A stretch of 57,502 nucleotides of DNA from Microbulbifer agarilyticus S89 (GCF_000220505.1 NZ_AFPJ01000005.1:1-57502), one strand, 5' to 3'. Positions 36,842-46,114 are shown, counted from the stretch's first letter. Made by a program: numbers and translations. The notes: generated by a model not told the origin, from the letters alone.

Positions 36842-37975
36842 ATGCAAAAACTCAACTGGTACCCCGCCGTTATCCTTTCTCTGCTGGCTTTGCTAGTACT
36901 CACCTTCGGCAGTCTGGTGATTTCCCGCTCGGACCAGGAGCACACCGTGACCGCGCTGGAAAATGCCGGCCAGCAGACCTTTGAGTGGAAGATGGTTACC
37001 ACCTGGCCGAAGAACTTCCCCGGCCTCGGCAGCGCCCCCGAGCGCTTTGCCAAGAATGTGGCTGCCATGTCCAACGGTCGCCTGAAGATCAAGGTGTTTG
37101 GTGCCGGCGAGCTGGTGCCCGCCATGGGCGTGTTCGGTGCGGTATCCAGCGGTGCGGCGGAGGCCGGCCACGGTGCGGCCTATTACTGGAAAGGCAAAAT
37201 CCCCGCGGCCCAGTTTTTTACCGCGGTACCGTTTGGCCTGAATGCGCAGGAAATGAATGGCTGGCTGCATTACGGTGGTGGGCTGGAACTGTGGGAAGAA
37301 CTCTACGCGCCCTTTGACCTGATCCCCATGGCCGGCGGCTCCACCGGTGTGCAGATGGCGGGCTGGTTTAACAAGGAAATCAATTCCGTCGACGACCTGA
37401 AAGGCCTGAAGATGCGTATCCCGGGGCTCGGTGGTGAAGTCCTGAACCGCGCCGGTGGCACTGCGGTAACCATCCCCGGTGGTGAACTGTACACCGCACT
37501 GCAGACCGGCGTGATCGATGCCACCGAATGGGTTGGCCCCTACAACGACCTCGCCTTCGGCTTCCACCAGATCGCCAAATACTATTACTACCCGGGCTGG
37601 CACGAGCCGGGCTCGGTGCTGGAAATCCTAATCAACAAAACCGCATTCGAAAAACTGCCAGAAGATCTGCAGGCCATCGTGCGCGTGGCCGCGCGTGATG
37701 CCAACCAGGATATGCTGGATGAATACACCGCGCGCAACAATCGCGCTCTCAAAGAGCTGGTGGAAGAGCACGGCGTGGAACTGCGCAGGTTACCGGATGA
37801 GGTGATCGCGCACCTGAAGGAAATCAACCAGGGCATCATGCAGGAAACCGCCGCCAAGGATCCGCAGTTCAACCGGGTATACGAGGCCTTCCAGGATTTC
37901 GACTCGCAGGTAATCCCCTATCACAAAATCAGTGAAGAGGCGTATTACCAGACACGGGCGATCAACCAGCACTGA
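36842..37975 (+). CDS. TRAP transporter substrate-binding receptor (DctP/TakP-type)
   Basis: 377 residues from the ATG at 36842; an N-terminal hydrophobic segment (about 8-30) would be a signal or anchor. Homology to the 2-oxo acid receptor TakP is suggested by FEWKMVTTWPKNFPGLG, YYWKGKIPAAQFFTAVPFGLNAQEMNGW, GWFNKEINSVDDLKGLKMRIPGLGGEVL and VGPYNDLAFGF. It captures an organic acid, probably a 2-oxo acid, in the periplasm for a TRAP permease. The permease genes lie 2-4 kb away on the opposite strand, unusual for TRAP loci. The space upstream (36603-36841) has no other credible gene. Substrate class moderately likely. Confidence 0.92.
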   Translation: MQKLNWYPAVILSLLALLVLTFGSLVISRSDQEHTVTALENAGQQTFEWKMVTTWPKNFPGLGSAPERFAKNVAAMSNGRLKIKVFGAGELVPAMGVFGAVSSGAAEAGHGAAYYWKGKIPAAQFFTAVPFGLNAQEMNGWLHYGGGLELWEELYAPFDLIPMAGGSTGVQMAGWFNKEINSVDDLKGLKMRIPGLGGEVLNRAGGTAVTIPGGELYTALQTGVIDATEWVGPYNDLAFGFHQIAKYYYYPGWHEPGSVLEILINKTAFEKLPEDLQAIVRVAARDANQDMLDEYTARNNRALKELVEEHGVELRRLPDEVIAHLKEINQGIMQETAAKDPQFNRVYEAFQDFDSQVIPYHKISEEAYYQTRAINQH

Positions 37976-38019
37976 ATCGCACTCACCGATACCGCAACGG
38001 CTTAGGAGAGAGAAGAACC

Positions 38020-39369
38020 ATGCGTTATTCCATCACGCATTTGCGCTTGTGGGTGCTTTCCTGCTGCCTGCTTTGCAGTGCATTGCCGGCGTTGGCTGCG
38101 TCGCCCGCCTCTCCCGAGCCACGCCCTACCTATCCCGAGCTGCGTCCCGCTGACTCGCCGCAGGAGGCCGGGTTTTCTGCGGAGGGGCTGCGCGAGGTAG
38201 ATGCGCTGATTACCAAGTCCATCGCCGCCGGCTTTCCCGGTGCGGTGTTGTTGGTCATTCGCGATGGCAAGATCGTGAAAAACAGCAGCTACGGTTATCG
38301 ACAGAAGTTTGACGGCGGTCAGCCGTTGCCAGATTTTGTGCCGATGACCACCGACACGCTGTTTGATCTGGCCTCCAATACCAAAATGTACGCTACCAAC
38401 TATGCCCTGCAAAAGCTGGTAAGCGAGGGACGGCTGGATTTGACCGCGCGCGTGCGCGATTACCTGCCGGAATTCCGCGACCTTGAGGGCGACAGTATCC
38501 GGGGTAAGGATCTGGTGACCGTGGAGGATGTGTTGCGTCATCGCGCGGGGTTTATGCCGGACCCGCAATACCACAACCCGACGGTGGCCAAGCAGCTCTA
38601 CTCGCAGGATCGCAGCAAAACCGAACGAATGATTGTGCAGACACCGCTGGCGTATCCGCCGCGCAGTAAAAGCGTGTACAGCGATGTGGACTACATGCTG
38701 TTGGGCATGATTGTTGAGCGCATTACCGGGCAGCGACTGGACGAGTATTTACACAGCAGTGTCTATGCACCCCTGCAGCTGCGCCACACCCACTTCAATC
38801 CGCTACAAAACGGGTTTGCGCCAGAAGAATTTGCCGCGACGGAACTGCTCGGCAATACCCGCGACGGCATTGTGTCTTTCACCAATATTCGCACCGCGAC
38901 GATTCGAGGCGAGGTCCACGACGAAAAGGCCTTCTATTCGATGGGCGGCATTGCCGGCCATGCGGGCCTATTTTCGAGATCCGGCGATTTGGCCGTATTG
39001 CTGCAGGTGATGCTGAATGGCGGAGGCTACGGAGAGGTTGAACTGTTCGACCGTGGTGTCATCCACGCATTCCTGGCGCCATCAGATGATGCGCCCACGT
39101 TTGCCCTGGGTTGGCGAACTAATGGCGATGAAAGTATGCAGTGGATGTTCGGCGAGCACGCCAGCAACCAGGCGTATGGCCATACCGGCTGGACCGGAAC
39201 CCTAACCGTGATCGACCCCGTACATGACCTGGGCATTGTGTTGCTGACCAATAAAAAACATTCGCCGGTGATACAAACCGGCAGCAGCGCAGGCAAATTT
39301 ATCGGTGATTTTTTCCCGGTAGGTCGCTACGGTGAAGTTGTTTCTGCGGTATATCGGGCGATGCATTAA
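38020..39369 (+). CDS. yfeW: Serine beta-lactamase-like hydrolase, penicillin-binding protein 4B family (YfeW-like)
   Basis: 449 residues with a signal peptide (about 1-27). The class C/PBP active-site set is complete: S119-N-T-K122, Y220-S-D222 and H388-T-G390 (HTGWTGT). Long stretches follow E. coli YfeW, including DLASNTKMYATNYALQKLVSEG, YSDVDYMLLGMIVE and FYSMGGIAGHAGLFS. E. coli YfeW binds penicillin and has been described as a minor carboxypeptidase/PBP4B. It acts in the periplasm. AGGAGAG lies before the ATG. It is 44 bases after the TRAP receptor gene, on the same strand, so co-transcription is possible. Confidence 0.9.
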   Translation: MRYSITHLRLWVLSCCLLCSALPALAASPASPEPRPTYPELRPADSPQEAGFSAEGLREVDALITKSIAAGFPGAVLLVIRDGKIVKNSSYGYRQKFDGGQPLPDFVPMTTDTLFDLASNTKMYATNYALQKLVSEGRLDLTARVRDYLPEFRDLEGDSIRGKDLVTVEDVLRHRAGFMPDPQYHNPTVAKQLYSQDRSKTERMIVQTPLAYPPRSKSVYSDVDYMLLGMIVERITGQRLDEYLHSSVYAPLQLRHTHFNPLQNGFAPEEFAATELLGNTRDGIVSFTNIRTATIRGEVHDEKAFYSMGGIAGHAGLFSRSGDLAVLLQVMLNGGGYGEVELFDRGVIHAFLAPSDDAPTFALGWRTNGDESMQWMFGEHASNQAYGHTGWTGTLTVIDPVHDLGIVLLTNKKHSPVIQTGSSAGKFIGDFFPVGRYGEVVSAVYRAMH

Positions 39370-39431
39370 GCGGGCGGGCGGAGCAAGCGGGGCCGGGCTG
39401 CCCGGTTGCAGCGCGGCCATTTTGTCATGAA

Positions 39432-39821
39432 TCAGGGCAGCGGGCGGGTGCGTCCGCGGTCATCTATGGCCACAAACACAAACTCCCCTTCGGTCACTTT
39501 TACCTGTTCACCGGTGTCGACCCGGGTCAGCCAGACTTCCACCAGCGTTTTGATGGAGGAGCGGCCCACTTCCACGGCTTCGGCGTAGCAGCTCACCGTC
39601 GAGCCCACCGGAACCGGGCGCAGGAACACCATGCTGCCGACGGCGACGGTGGTCACGCGGCCGCGGGCGATACTCTGGGCGAGGATGGCGCCGGCGACGT
39701 CCATCTGCGACATCAGCCAGCCAGCAAAAACGTCACCCTGGGGATTGGTATCCCGGGGCATGGACTGGGTCTGCAGGGTCAGGGTTCCGCTTGGTTGCGG
39801 TTCTTCATCAATGGCGGACAT
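39432..39821 (-). CDS. Acyl-CoA thioesterase (YciA-like hotdog)
   Basis: 129 residues from the ATG at 39821; a GTG immediately before it is an alternative. Single hotdog fold with the family pattern: LTLQTQSMPRDTNPQGDVFAGWLMSQMD places the catalytic Asn/Asp region at NPQGDVF, then VTTVAVGSMVFLRPVPVGSTV. It hydrolyses acyl-CoAs in the cytoplasm, as YciA does. It is convergent with yfeW across about 60 bases, and the TRAP membrane genes lie upstream on the same strand, 163 bases away. Family high confidence. Confidence 0.93.
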   Translation of the reverse strand: MSAIDEEPQPSGTLTLQTQSMPRDTNPQGDVFAGWLMSQMDVAGAILAQSIARGRVTTVAVGSMVFLRPVPVGSTVSCYAEAVEVGRSSIKTLVEVWLTRVDTGEQVKVTEGEFVFVAIDDRGRTRPLP

Positions 39822-39920
39822 CACAGGTGCTCACAAATTCTTAGATTTATTGCCCCGGCGGTGGTTTTTCGCTCACCGCGATCGGGTGGCGCATTCTAAC
39901 ACAATCTGGGCACTTAATGA

Positions 39921-39960
39921 CCAGCACCGGGCACACATTCTGATGTGCCCTCAATGCTGG
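39921..39960. repeat. Inverted repeat between the thioesterase and DctM
   Basis: A stem GGGCACA/TGTGCCC (39929-39935, 39944-39950) nested within outer CCAGCA/TGCTGG arms (39921-39926, 39955-39960). It lies just past the DctM stop and may act as a terminator for the TRAP membrane genes, but no U-tract is present. Confidence 0.5.
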
Positions 39961-39987
39961 CCGGGTGCTGTTCGCTGGTTCAGCGGG

Positions 39988-41349
39988 TCAGGAGGTCACA
40001 TAGGCGGGCAGCCAGGTCGCCAGTGCCGGCCACATGGCCAGCAGGCACATCACCAGTAACTGGATCGCGATAAACGGTACCACCCCGCGATAGATCGCAC
40101 CGGTGGCCACTTCCGCCGGCGCCACGCCGCGCAGGTAAAAGAGCGCGAAGCCAAATGGCGGGGTGAGGAAGGAGGTCTGCAGGTTCAGCGCGATCATCAC
40201 GCCCAGCCACACCGGGTCCAGGCCCATGGCCAGCAGTACCGGACCCACAATCGGCACCACCACGAAGGTGATCTCGATAAAGTCGAGGATAAAGCCGAGC
40301 AGGAAGATCACCAGCATCACCAGCAGGGTTGCGCCGACCACGCCGCCTGGCAGGCTTTCGAAGAAGTGAGTGACCACTTCCTCACCGCCAAAGCCGCGGA
40401 ATACCAGCGAAAATAGCGAGGCACCGATCAGGATCGCGAACACCATGGCGGTGACCTGCAGGGTGCTCTGCCCCACTTCGCCGGCGCGGGACCAGTTCAG
40501 GGCGCCGCGCCCCCAGGCCAGGATACCGGCACCCAGCGCGCCGACCGCCGCGGCCTCGGTGGGCGTGGCGGCACCGGTAATGATCGAGCCCAGTACCAGC
40601 AGCATCAGCGCGATGGGCGGGAACAGGCTTTTTACTGTTTGCAGCAGGTCCACCTGTTCGCTGGTGCCGCGGGCCGTTGCCGGTTCGCGGCGCGCAATAA
40701 ACAGCAGGTACAGGATGTAGGCGGCGACCAGTAACAGCCCCGGGATAATCGCACCCATAAACAGGTCGCCCACACTCACCGGTTTCGGGTTGAAGATACC
40801 CTGTGACAGCTGCGCCTGCTGGTAGGCATTGGACAGGGTGTCACCGAGCAGCACCAGGGCGATGGACGGCGGGATAATCTGGCCCAGAGTGCCGGTGGCA
40901 CAGATGGTGCCGGTGGCGAGCTTGGGGGAGTAGCCACGTTTCAGCATGGTGGGCAGGGACATCAGGCCCATGGTCACCACGGTGGCGCCAACAATACCGG
41001 TACTGGCGGCCAGCAGTGCGCCCACCACCACCACCGATACCGCCATACCGGCGGGAATTCCGGAAAACACCCGTGCCAAGTTCACCAGCAGGTCTTCGGC
41101 GATCCGCGCCCGCTCCAGCATCACGCCCATCAACACAAACAGCGGCACCGCCATCAGGGTACCGTTTTGCATAATGCCGTAGAGGCGGTCGGGAAATGCG
41201 CGCAGCAGGCCGGCATCGAACACGCCGCCGACAATGCCCAGCCCGGCAGCCAGCAGTGCGGTGCCACCGAGTGTGAACGCCACCGGGTAGCCGGCCATTA
41301 GCGCCGCACACACGGCTACGAACATCAGCAGGGGGATCAGCTCCATCAT
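39988..41349 (-). CDS. TRAP transporter large permease subunit (DctM)
   Basis: 453 residues and about twelve membrane helices, the size of DctM proteins. Typical motifs include MAVPLFVLMGVMLERARIAEDLL, AASTGIVGATVVTMGLMSLPTMLKRGY, CATGTLGQIIPPSIALVLLGD and PPFGFALFYLRGVAP. It is the translocating subunit of an organic-acid TRAP system in the inner membrane. Its ATG overlaps the small-subunit gene by four bases (ATGA), so the two are translated together. The likely receptor gene is at 36842-37975. Family near certain; partner inferred. Confidence 0.96.
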   Translation of the reverse strand: MMELIPLLMFVAVCAALMAGYPVAFTLGGTALLAAGLGIVGGVFDAGLLRAFPDRLYGIMQNGTLMAVPLFVLMGVMLERARIAEDLLVNLARVFSGIPAGMAVSVVVVGALLAASTGIVGATVVTMGLMSLPTMLKRGYSPKLATGTICATGTLGQIIPPSIALVLLGDTLSNAYQQAQLSQGIFNPKPVSVGDLFMGAIIPGLLLVAAYILYLLFIARREPATARGTSEQVDLLQTVKSLFPPIALMLLVLGSIITGAATPTEAAAVGALGAGILAWGRGALNWSRAGEVGQSTLQVTAMVFAILIGASLFSLVFRGFGGEEVVTHFFESLPGGVVGATLLVMLVIFLLGFILDFIEITFVVVPIVGPVLLAMGLDPVWLGVMIALNLQTSFLTPPFGFALFYLRGVAPAEVATGAIYRGVVPFIAIQLLVMCLLAMWPALATWLPAYVTS

Positions 41350-41975
41350 GCGCTGGCCTCCCCGGCGGCTTCGCGCACCAGCGGGCTCGGTTGCTGCCCG
41401 GGTTCGGGTGCATGTGGCGCAGGTTTTGCGGCCGCTTCGTGCAAAATCTGGGAGGAGCTATCGCTGGATTCCACCTGCATCAGGGTGTGCAGCGCGCGCG
41501 CCAGCTGGCTAAGCCCCTGCAGCGCGAGGGTCGCAGCGGCCAGCGGGATTAGGCTTTTCAGCAGGTAGACCCCACCCAGGCCATCCGCGCTATTGCTGGT
41601 TTCCTGTACCGACCAGCTGCTGGCGGCAAACTGCAGACTGCCGTAACCGATAAAGACGCACAGCGGCAGCAGGAAAATAAGGCAGCCCACCGCATCCACC
41701 CAGGCTTTGCCTCTGGGCGAGAGCTTGCGGTACACCACATCCACGCGCACATGGGCGTTGGACTGCAGTGCGTAGGCCAGGCCGAGCATCAGCGCGGCGC
41801 CGTGCAGGTATGCCACCGCGTCCTGCATGGCCAGGGAACCGCCGTCGAAGCCATAGCGCAGCGCCACCACCAGGCTCTGGATCACCACCATGGCCAGCGT
41901 GAACCAGCCCAGAACACGTCCGCAGCCGCTGGCAAACCGGTCCAGGGCACCGGCGGCACGTAGCAGAAACATCAT
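41346..41975 (-). CDS. TRAP transporter small permease subunit (DctQ)
   Basis: 209 residues, slightly longer than most DctQ proteins (160-190), with four membrane helices: around 18-35, 52-68, 95-115 and 137-155. The pattern MQDAVAYLHGAALMLGLAYALQSNAHVRVDVVY is typical of the second helix region. The final 45 residues (SSDSSSQILHEAAAKPAPHAPEPGQQPS) are Ser/Pro/Ala-rich and look like a disordered tail. The ATG at 41975 has GAGAG about seven bases upstream. It heads the two-gene dctQM operon. Confidence 0.93.
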   Translation of the reverse strand: MMFLLRAAGALDRFASGCGRVLGWFTLAMVVIQSLVVALRYGFDGGSLAMQDAVAYLHGAALMLGLAYALQSNAHVRVDVVYRKLSPRGKAWVDAVGCLIFLLPLCVFIGYGSLQFAASSWSVQETSNSADGLGGVYLLKSLIPLAAATLALQGLSQLARALHTLMQVESSDSSSQILHEAAAKPAPHAPEPGQQPSPLVREAAGEASA

Positions 41976-42116
41976 GTGAATACTCTCAAATCATCTTTAT
42001 TGTTCTGTTATCACTGGAGCACAGCCTACCTTTTGGCCAGAAATTGCGCCAGCGTGGTGTGGTCGCCGACGATGGCTGACTCAGAGCCGGTCAGCGGTCA
42101 CGGAATGATCGGGCGA

Positions 42117-42150
42117 CTGTAACCTGTTTGTAACTTTTCATTCATAGAAT
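42117..42150 (+). promoter_or_regulatory. Pho box and -10 element of the pst operon
   Basis: CTGTAAC-CTGT-TTGTAAC at 42117-42134 matches the PhoB consensus of two CTGTNAN repeats 11 bases apart. A -10 box TAGAAT at 42145-42150 begins ten bases after the second repeat. The pstS start lies at 42212. The site should bind PhoB, whose gene is at 53570-54274. Confidence 0.88.
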
Positions 42151-42211
42151 CGTCACCAGTTGGAAATAGCATGCTCCGCGTGCAGATAATTCGACCACTT
42201 TTGGAGACATC

Positions 42212-43279
42212 ATGAACAACCGTTCCGCGAGTAAAAAAGTCCTGGCTTCGGCTCTGGCGGCCCTGACCATTGCGGCCTCCAACGCGGCCCTGGCAGCGCG
42301 CGATCACATCAGCATCGTCGGTTCCTCAACCGTTTACCCGTTCACCACTGTTGTTGCCGAGCGTTTCAGCCGTGCCACTCAGTTCAAGACTCCGGTTGTT
42401 GAATCCACCGGTACCGGCGGCGGCATGAAGCTGTTCTGTCAGGGCGTTGGCGAGAGTACTGCCGACATCACCGGTGCTTCCCGTCGCATCAAGCAGTCCG
42501 AGCTGGAAATGTGTAACGGCAACGGCGTTGACGTTGTTGAAGTTCAGATCGGTTACGACGGCATCGTGCTGGCCAACGCCAAGACCGCCAAGCCGTTCGA
42601 GCTGAGCCGCAAGGACATCTTCCTGGCGCTGGCCAAAGACGTGCCGAACCCGGACGGTTCCGAGACTCTGGTACCTAACCCGTACAAAACCTGGAAAGAC
42701 GTAAACCCGACTCTGCCGGCTGCGAAGATCGAAGTTCTGGGCCCGCCCCCGACTTCCGGTACCCGTGACGCTTTCGCTGAGCTGGCGATGGAAGGTGGCT
42801 GTAAGAAGTTTGACTGGATCGCAGCCAAGAAGAAGTCCGACAAGAGCGCTTACAAAGCCATCTGTCACAACGTACGTGAAGACGGCTTCTATGTAGAAGC
42901 GGGCGAGAACGACAACCTGATCGTCAACAAGCTGGCTGCCAACCCGAACGCACTGGGCATCTTCGGCTTCAGCTTCCTGGATCAGAACGCCGACAAGGTT
43001 CAGGGTTCCCTGATCGAAGGCCAAGAGCCGACTTTTGAATCCATCGCTGACAACAGCTACCCGGTTTCCCGTCCGCTGTTCGTGTACGTGAAGAAAGCGC
43101 ATGTTGACGTGGTACCGGGCATCAAGCAGTTCCTGGCCGAGTTCACCAACGACCGCGCCTGGGGCGAGGAAGGCTACCTGGCAGACAAGGGTATGATCCC
43201 GCTGCCGACCGCCGAGCGTCAGAAGGTTGCCAACAACGTTCGCAAGCTGAATGCGCTGACTAATTTGGCTGCTAAATAA
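42212..43279 (+). CDS. pstS: Phosphate-binding periplasmic protein of the Pst system
   Basis: 355 residues. Signal peptide of about 28 residues (ALAALTIAASNAALA-AR). The mature protein starts with DHISIVGSSTVYPFTTVVAERF, the conserved phosphate-binding segment with the GSSTV loop, and continues with STGTGGGMKLFCQGVGE, TGASRRIKQSE, and PPPTSGTRDAFAEL. It delivers phosphate to PstCAB. A Pho box precedes the gene. A terminator-like hairpin at 43311-43339 separates it from pstC, which probably sets a high pstS-to-pstCAB ratio. It belongs to the longer PstS branch seen in marine gammaproteobacteria. Near certain. Confidence 0.97.
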   Translation: MNNRSASKKVLASALAALTIAASNAALAARDHISIVGSSTVYPFTTVVAERFSRATQFKTPVVESTGTGGGMKLFCQGVGESTADITGASRRIKQSELEMCNGNGVDVVEVQIGYDGIVLANAKTAKPFELSRKDIFLALAKDVPNPDGSETLVPNPYKTWKDVNPTLPAAKIEVLGPPPTSGTRDAFAELAMEGGCKKFDWIAAKKKSDKSAYKAICHNVREDGFYVEAGENDNLIVNKLAANPNALGIFGFSFLDQNADKVQGSLIEGQEPTFESIADNSYPVSRPLFVYVKKAHVDVVPGIKQFLAEFTNDRAWGEEGYLADKGMIPLPTAERQKVANNVRKLNALTNLAAK

Positions 43280-43310
43280 CAGCGAAATAAAAGGTAGATG
43301 GATTTACCGG

Positions 43311-43339
43311 CCAAGCCCTGAAGAAGGGCTTGGCTTTTT
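43311..43339 (+). terminator. Terminator/attenuator between pstS and pstC
   Basis: A 9-base stem CCAAGCCCT/AGGGCTTGG (43311-43319 and 43325-43333) is followed by CTTTTTA. It lies 32 bases past the pstS stop. Partial read-through would make PstS far more abundant than the permease subunits, the usual need of a binding-protein transporter. Confidence 0.75.
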
Positions 43340-43440
43340 ACGTATTTGAAACCTGCAATTTTTACCGCGCCATGCAATTGCGGATACAACCGTTGATAAT
43401 GGCCGACGTTTTTTGTACCTAGAGATAACCGAGCGAATCG

Positions 43441-44820
43441 ATGCAGACTCCTACTCTCTTCGCCCTGCTGCTGTTGCTGATACTGGTGGCCTACGGCACT
43501 GGTTTTAGCCGCGCGATTGCCGCTGCCCGCAGTGGTGGTGGTGTCCGCAGCCTGGCGTCATTGCCGAGCTACTACGGTGTGCATACCGCACTCTGGTGTG
43601 GTCTTCCCGCCCTGATTATTCTGGCTTGCTGGCTTATTTTTGACGATGCGATTATCCGCGCGCTGGTGATGGGCGGTATCGCCGACAAGCCAGAATCCAT
43701 TGCCGGACAAAATCTGCTGTATGCACAGATCCAGAATCTGACCGCGGGTAACCTGGTTGGCAACGCGACGCCGCAGTTGCAAGATGCCGCGGCGCACTTG
43801 GCGAACCTGCGCGAGAGTGGCCGCTGGATGCAGACCGCATTGATCCTGATTCTGTCAATCGGTCTCGGTGCCTACGCATTCCTGCGTATCTCTCCGGAAA
43901 TGCGCGCGCGGGAAAAAGTCGAAAAGGTGCTGCGCATTATTCTGCTGGCATGTGCCTGTGCGGCCATCTTCACCACCGTGGGCATCCTGCTGTCGGTGCT
44001 GTTCGAGTCGCTGCGCTTCTTCCAGTCGGTACCGGTCACCGAATTCCTGTTTGGCCTGCACTGGAGCCCGCAGATGGCACTGCGTGCGGACCAGGTTGGC
44101 TCCAGTGGTGCCTTTGGTGCGGTTCCGCTGTTTACCGGTACCCTGCTGGTTTCCGCCATCGCCATGTTTGTGGCAGTGCCGGTGGGTCTGATGTCTGCCA
44201 TTTACCTGGCGGAATACGCCGGTAAAAAAGTGCGTTCCGTGGCCAAGCCGCTACTGGAAATCCTCGCCGGTGTACCCACCGTGGTGTACGGCTTCTTCGC
44301 CGCACTGACCGTAGCCCCATTTATCCGCGACCTCGCCCAGTCCATGGGGCTGCAGGCATCCAGCGAAAGTGCGCTGGCCGCCGGTCTGGTGATGGGCGTA
44401 ATGATTATTCCGTTCGTGTCGTCCCTTTCCGACGACGTGATCAACGCGGTGCCCCAGTCCCTGCGCGACGGCGCCCTCGGTCTCGGTTCCACCAAGTCGG
44501 AAACCGTGCGCAAAGTGGTGATCCCTGCTGCCCTGCCGGGCATTGTCGGTGGTGTACTGCTGGCGGTATCCCGCGCGATTGGTGAAACCATGATCGTGGT
44601 AATGGCCGCGGGCCTTGCCGCGAATCTCACCGCAAACCCACTGGAGTCGGTCACCACGGTTACCGTACAGATTGTGACGCTGCTGGTGGGTGACCAGGAA
44701 TTTGACAGTCCGAAGACCCTTGCTGCCTTTGCACTTGGTCTGATGCTGTTTATCAGCACCCTGATTCTGAACTTTATTGCCCTGCACGTAGTGAAAAAAT
44801 ACCGGGAACAGTATGACTGA
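43441..44820 (+). CDS. pstC: Phosphate ABC transporter permease PstC
   Basis: 459 residues, much longer than E. coli PstC (319). The C-terminal region from about residue 225 is the typical six-helix permease: SAIAMFVAVPVGLMSAIYLAEY, LEILAGVPTVVYGFFAALTVAP and the EAA-like loop DGALGLGSTKSETVRKVVIPAALPG. The extra N-terminal part has two or more helices and a soluble stretch. It forms the channel with PstA. The last eight bases overlap pstA. Family certain; extension seen in other long-type Pst permeases. Confidence 0.97.
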   Translation: MQTPTLFALLLLLILVAYGTGFSRAIAAARSGGGVRSLASLPSYYGVHTALWCGLPALIILACWLIFDDAIIRALVMGGIADKPESIAGQNLLYAQIQNLTAGNLVGNATPQLQDAAAHLANLRESGRWMQTALILILSIGLGAYAFLRISPEMRAREKVEKVLRIILLACACAAIFTTVGILLSVLFESLRFFQSVPVTEFLFGLHWSPQMALRADQVGSSGAFGAVPLFTGTLLVSAIAMFVAVPVGLMSAIYLAEYAGKKVRSVAKPLLEILAGVPTVVYGFFAALTVAPFIRDLAQSMGLQASSESALAAGLVMGVMIIPFVSSLSDDVINAVPQSLRDGALGLGSTKSETVRKVVIPAALPGIVGGVLLAVSRAIGETMIVVMAAGLAANLTANPLESVTTVTVQIVTLLVGDQEFDSPKTLAAFALGLMLFISTLILNFIALHVVKKYREQYD

Positions 44821-46114
44821 TCTGACTCAATCCAACTTGACCCAGGAGCAGGTGCGCGAACGTATCGAGTCGCGCCTTGCCAGCCGTCACCGCAAGGAAA
44901 AGATCTTCCGCGGTTTTGGGATCGCCAGTATCGCTTTTGGCATCCTCGCGGTCGTAGTGCTGTTTACCGACATTATCAGTAAGGGCAGCAGCGCGTTCGT
45001 GCAGACCGACATCGAGCTGAATGTGACTTATGATCCTGCGGTCCTCGGTATCGATAGCGTCGATGATGAGAGCCTGGCGTGGGCTAACTTTGATGCGGTG
45101 ATTCGCAACGCCCTGCGCGAGCGCTTTCCCGAGGTGAGCGGCCGTCGCGACAAGCGCGAACTCTACTCGCTGGTGTCCAACGGTGCCGGCTTTGAGTTGC
45201 GCGAGCGCCTGCAGCAAAACCCGGCGCTGCTGGGTAAATCGGAAACCCTGTGGTTTAACGCCGATGATGACGTGGACACCTATGTAAAAAGCCTGTCCAA
45301 GTCCGAAGAGGGTTTCCTCGGGCGTACCTCCGAACAGAAGGCGGAGTGGATCAAGTCCCTGCTCGCTACCGGCGAACTGGAGAAGCGCTTCAACACCACC
45401 TTCTTTACCAATGGTGATTCCCGCGAACCCGAGCAGGCCGGTATCCGCGCAGCATTGATGGGCTCGCTGTTTACCCTGCTGGTAACCCTGGCGCTGTCCT
45501 TCCCGATTGGCGTGGCCGCGGCCATTTATCTGGAAGAGTTTGCGCCGAAGAATCGCTGGACCGACCTGATTGAGGTGAACATCAACAACCTCGCCGCAGT
45601 GCCTTCCATCGTATTTGGTCTGCTGGGCCTGGCAATCTTTATCAACTTCTTCGAGCTGCCGCGCTCTGCGCCCTTGGTCGGCGGTTTGGTACTGACGCTG
45701 ATGACCCTGCCCACGATCATTATTTCCAGCCGTGCCGCGCTGAAGTCGGTGCCGCCATCGATCCGCGAAGCGGCTATGGGCATGGGTGCCTCGCGCATGC
45801 AGGTAGTACTGCATCACGTATTGCCGCTGGCCATGCCCGGCATGCTCACCGGAGCCATTATCGGTATGGCACAGGCGCTGGGCGAAACCGCGCCGCTGCT
45901 GATGATCGGTATGGTGGCGTTTATTGTGGACGTGCCGCACGGCATTACCGACCCGTCCACGGTGCTGCCGGTACAGATTTTCCTGTGGGCAGACAGCCCG
46001 GAGCGCGCTTTTGTTGAGCGTACGTCCGCCGCGATCATGGTACTGCTGGCAGTCCTGATCACCATGAACACCTGCGCAGTGTGGCTGCGCAAGAAACTCG
46101 AGCGCCGCTGGTAA
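44813..46114 (+). CDS. pstA: Phosphate ABC transporter permease PstA
   Basis: 433 residues against 296 in E. coli PstA. The difference lies between the first helix (about 40-62) and the core, where residues about 65-205 form a hydrophilic, presumably periplasmic domain. The permease core follows: TLLVTLALSFPIGVAAAIYLEEF, NNLAAVPSIVFGLLGLAIF and REAAMGMGASRMQVVLHHVLPLAMPG (EAA loop). Starts within the end of pstC, so the two are co-translated. It pairs with PstC as the phosphate pore. Family certain. Confidence 0.97.
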   Translation: MTDLTQSNLTQEQVRERIESRLASRHRKEKIFRGFGIASIAFGILAVVVLFTDIISKGSSAFVQTDIELNVTYDPAVLGIDSVDDESLAWANFDAVIRNALRERFPEVSGRRDKRELYSLVSNGAGFELRERLQQNPALLGKSETLWFNADDDVDTYVKSLSKSEEGFLGRTSEQKAEWIKSLLATGELEKRFNTTFFTNGDSREPEQAGIRAALMGSLFTLLVTLALSFPIGVAAAIYLEEFAPKNRWTDLIEVNINNLAAVPSIVFGLLGLAIFINFFELPRSAPLVGGLVLTLMTLPTIIISSRAALKSVPPSIREAAMGMGASRMQVVLHHVLPLAMPGMLTGAIIGMAQALGETAPLLMIGMVAFIVDVPHGITDPSTVLPVQIFLWADSPERAFVERTSAAIMVLLAVLITMNTCAVWLRKKLERRW

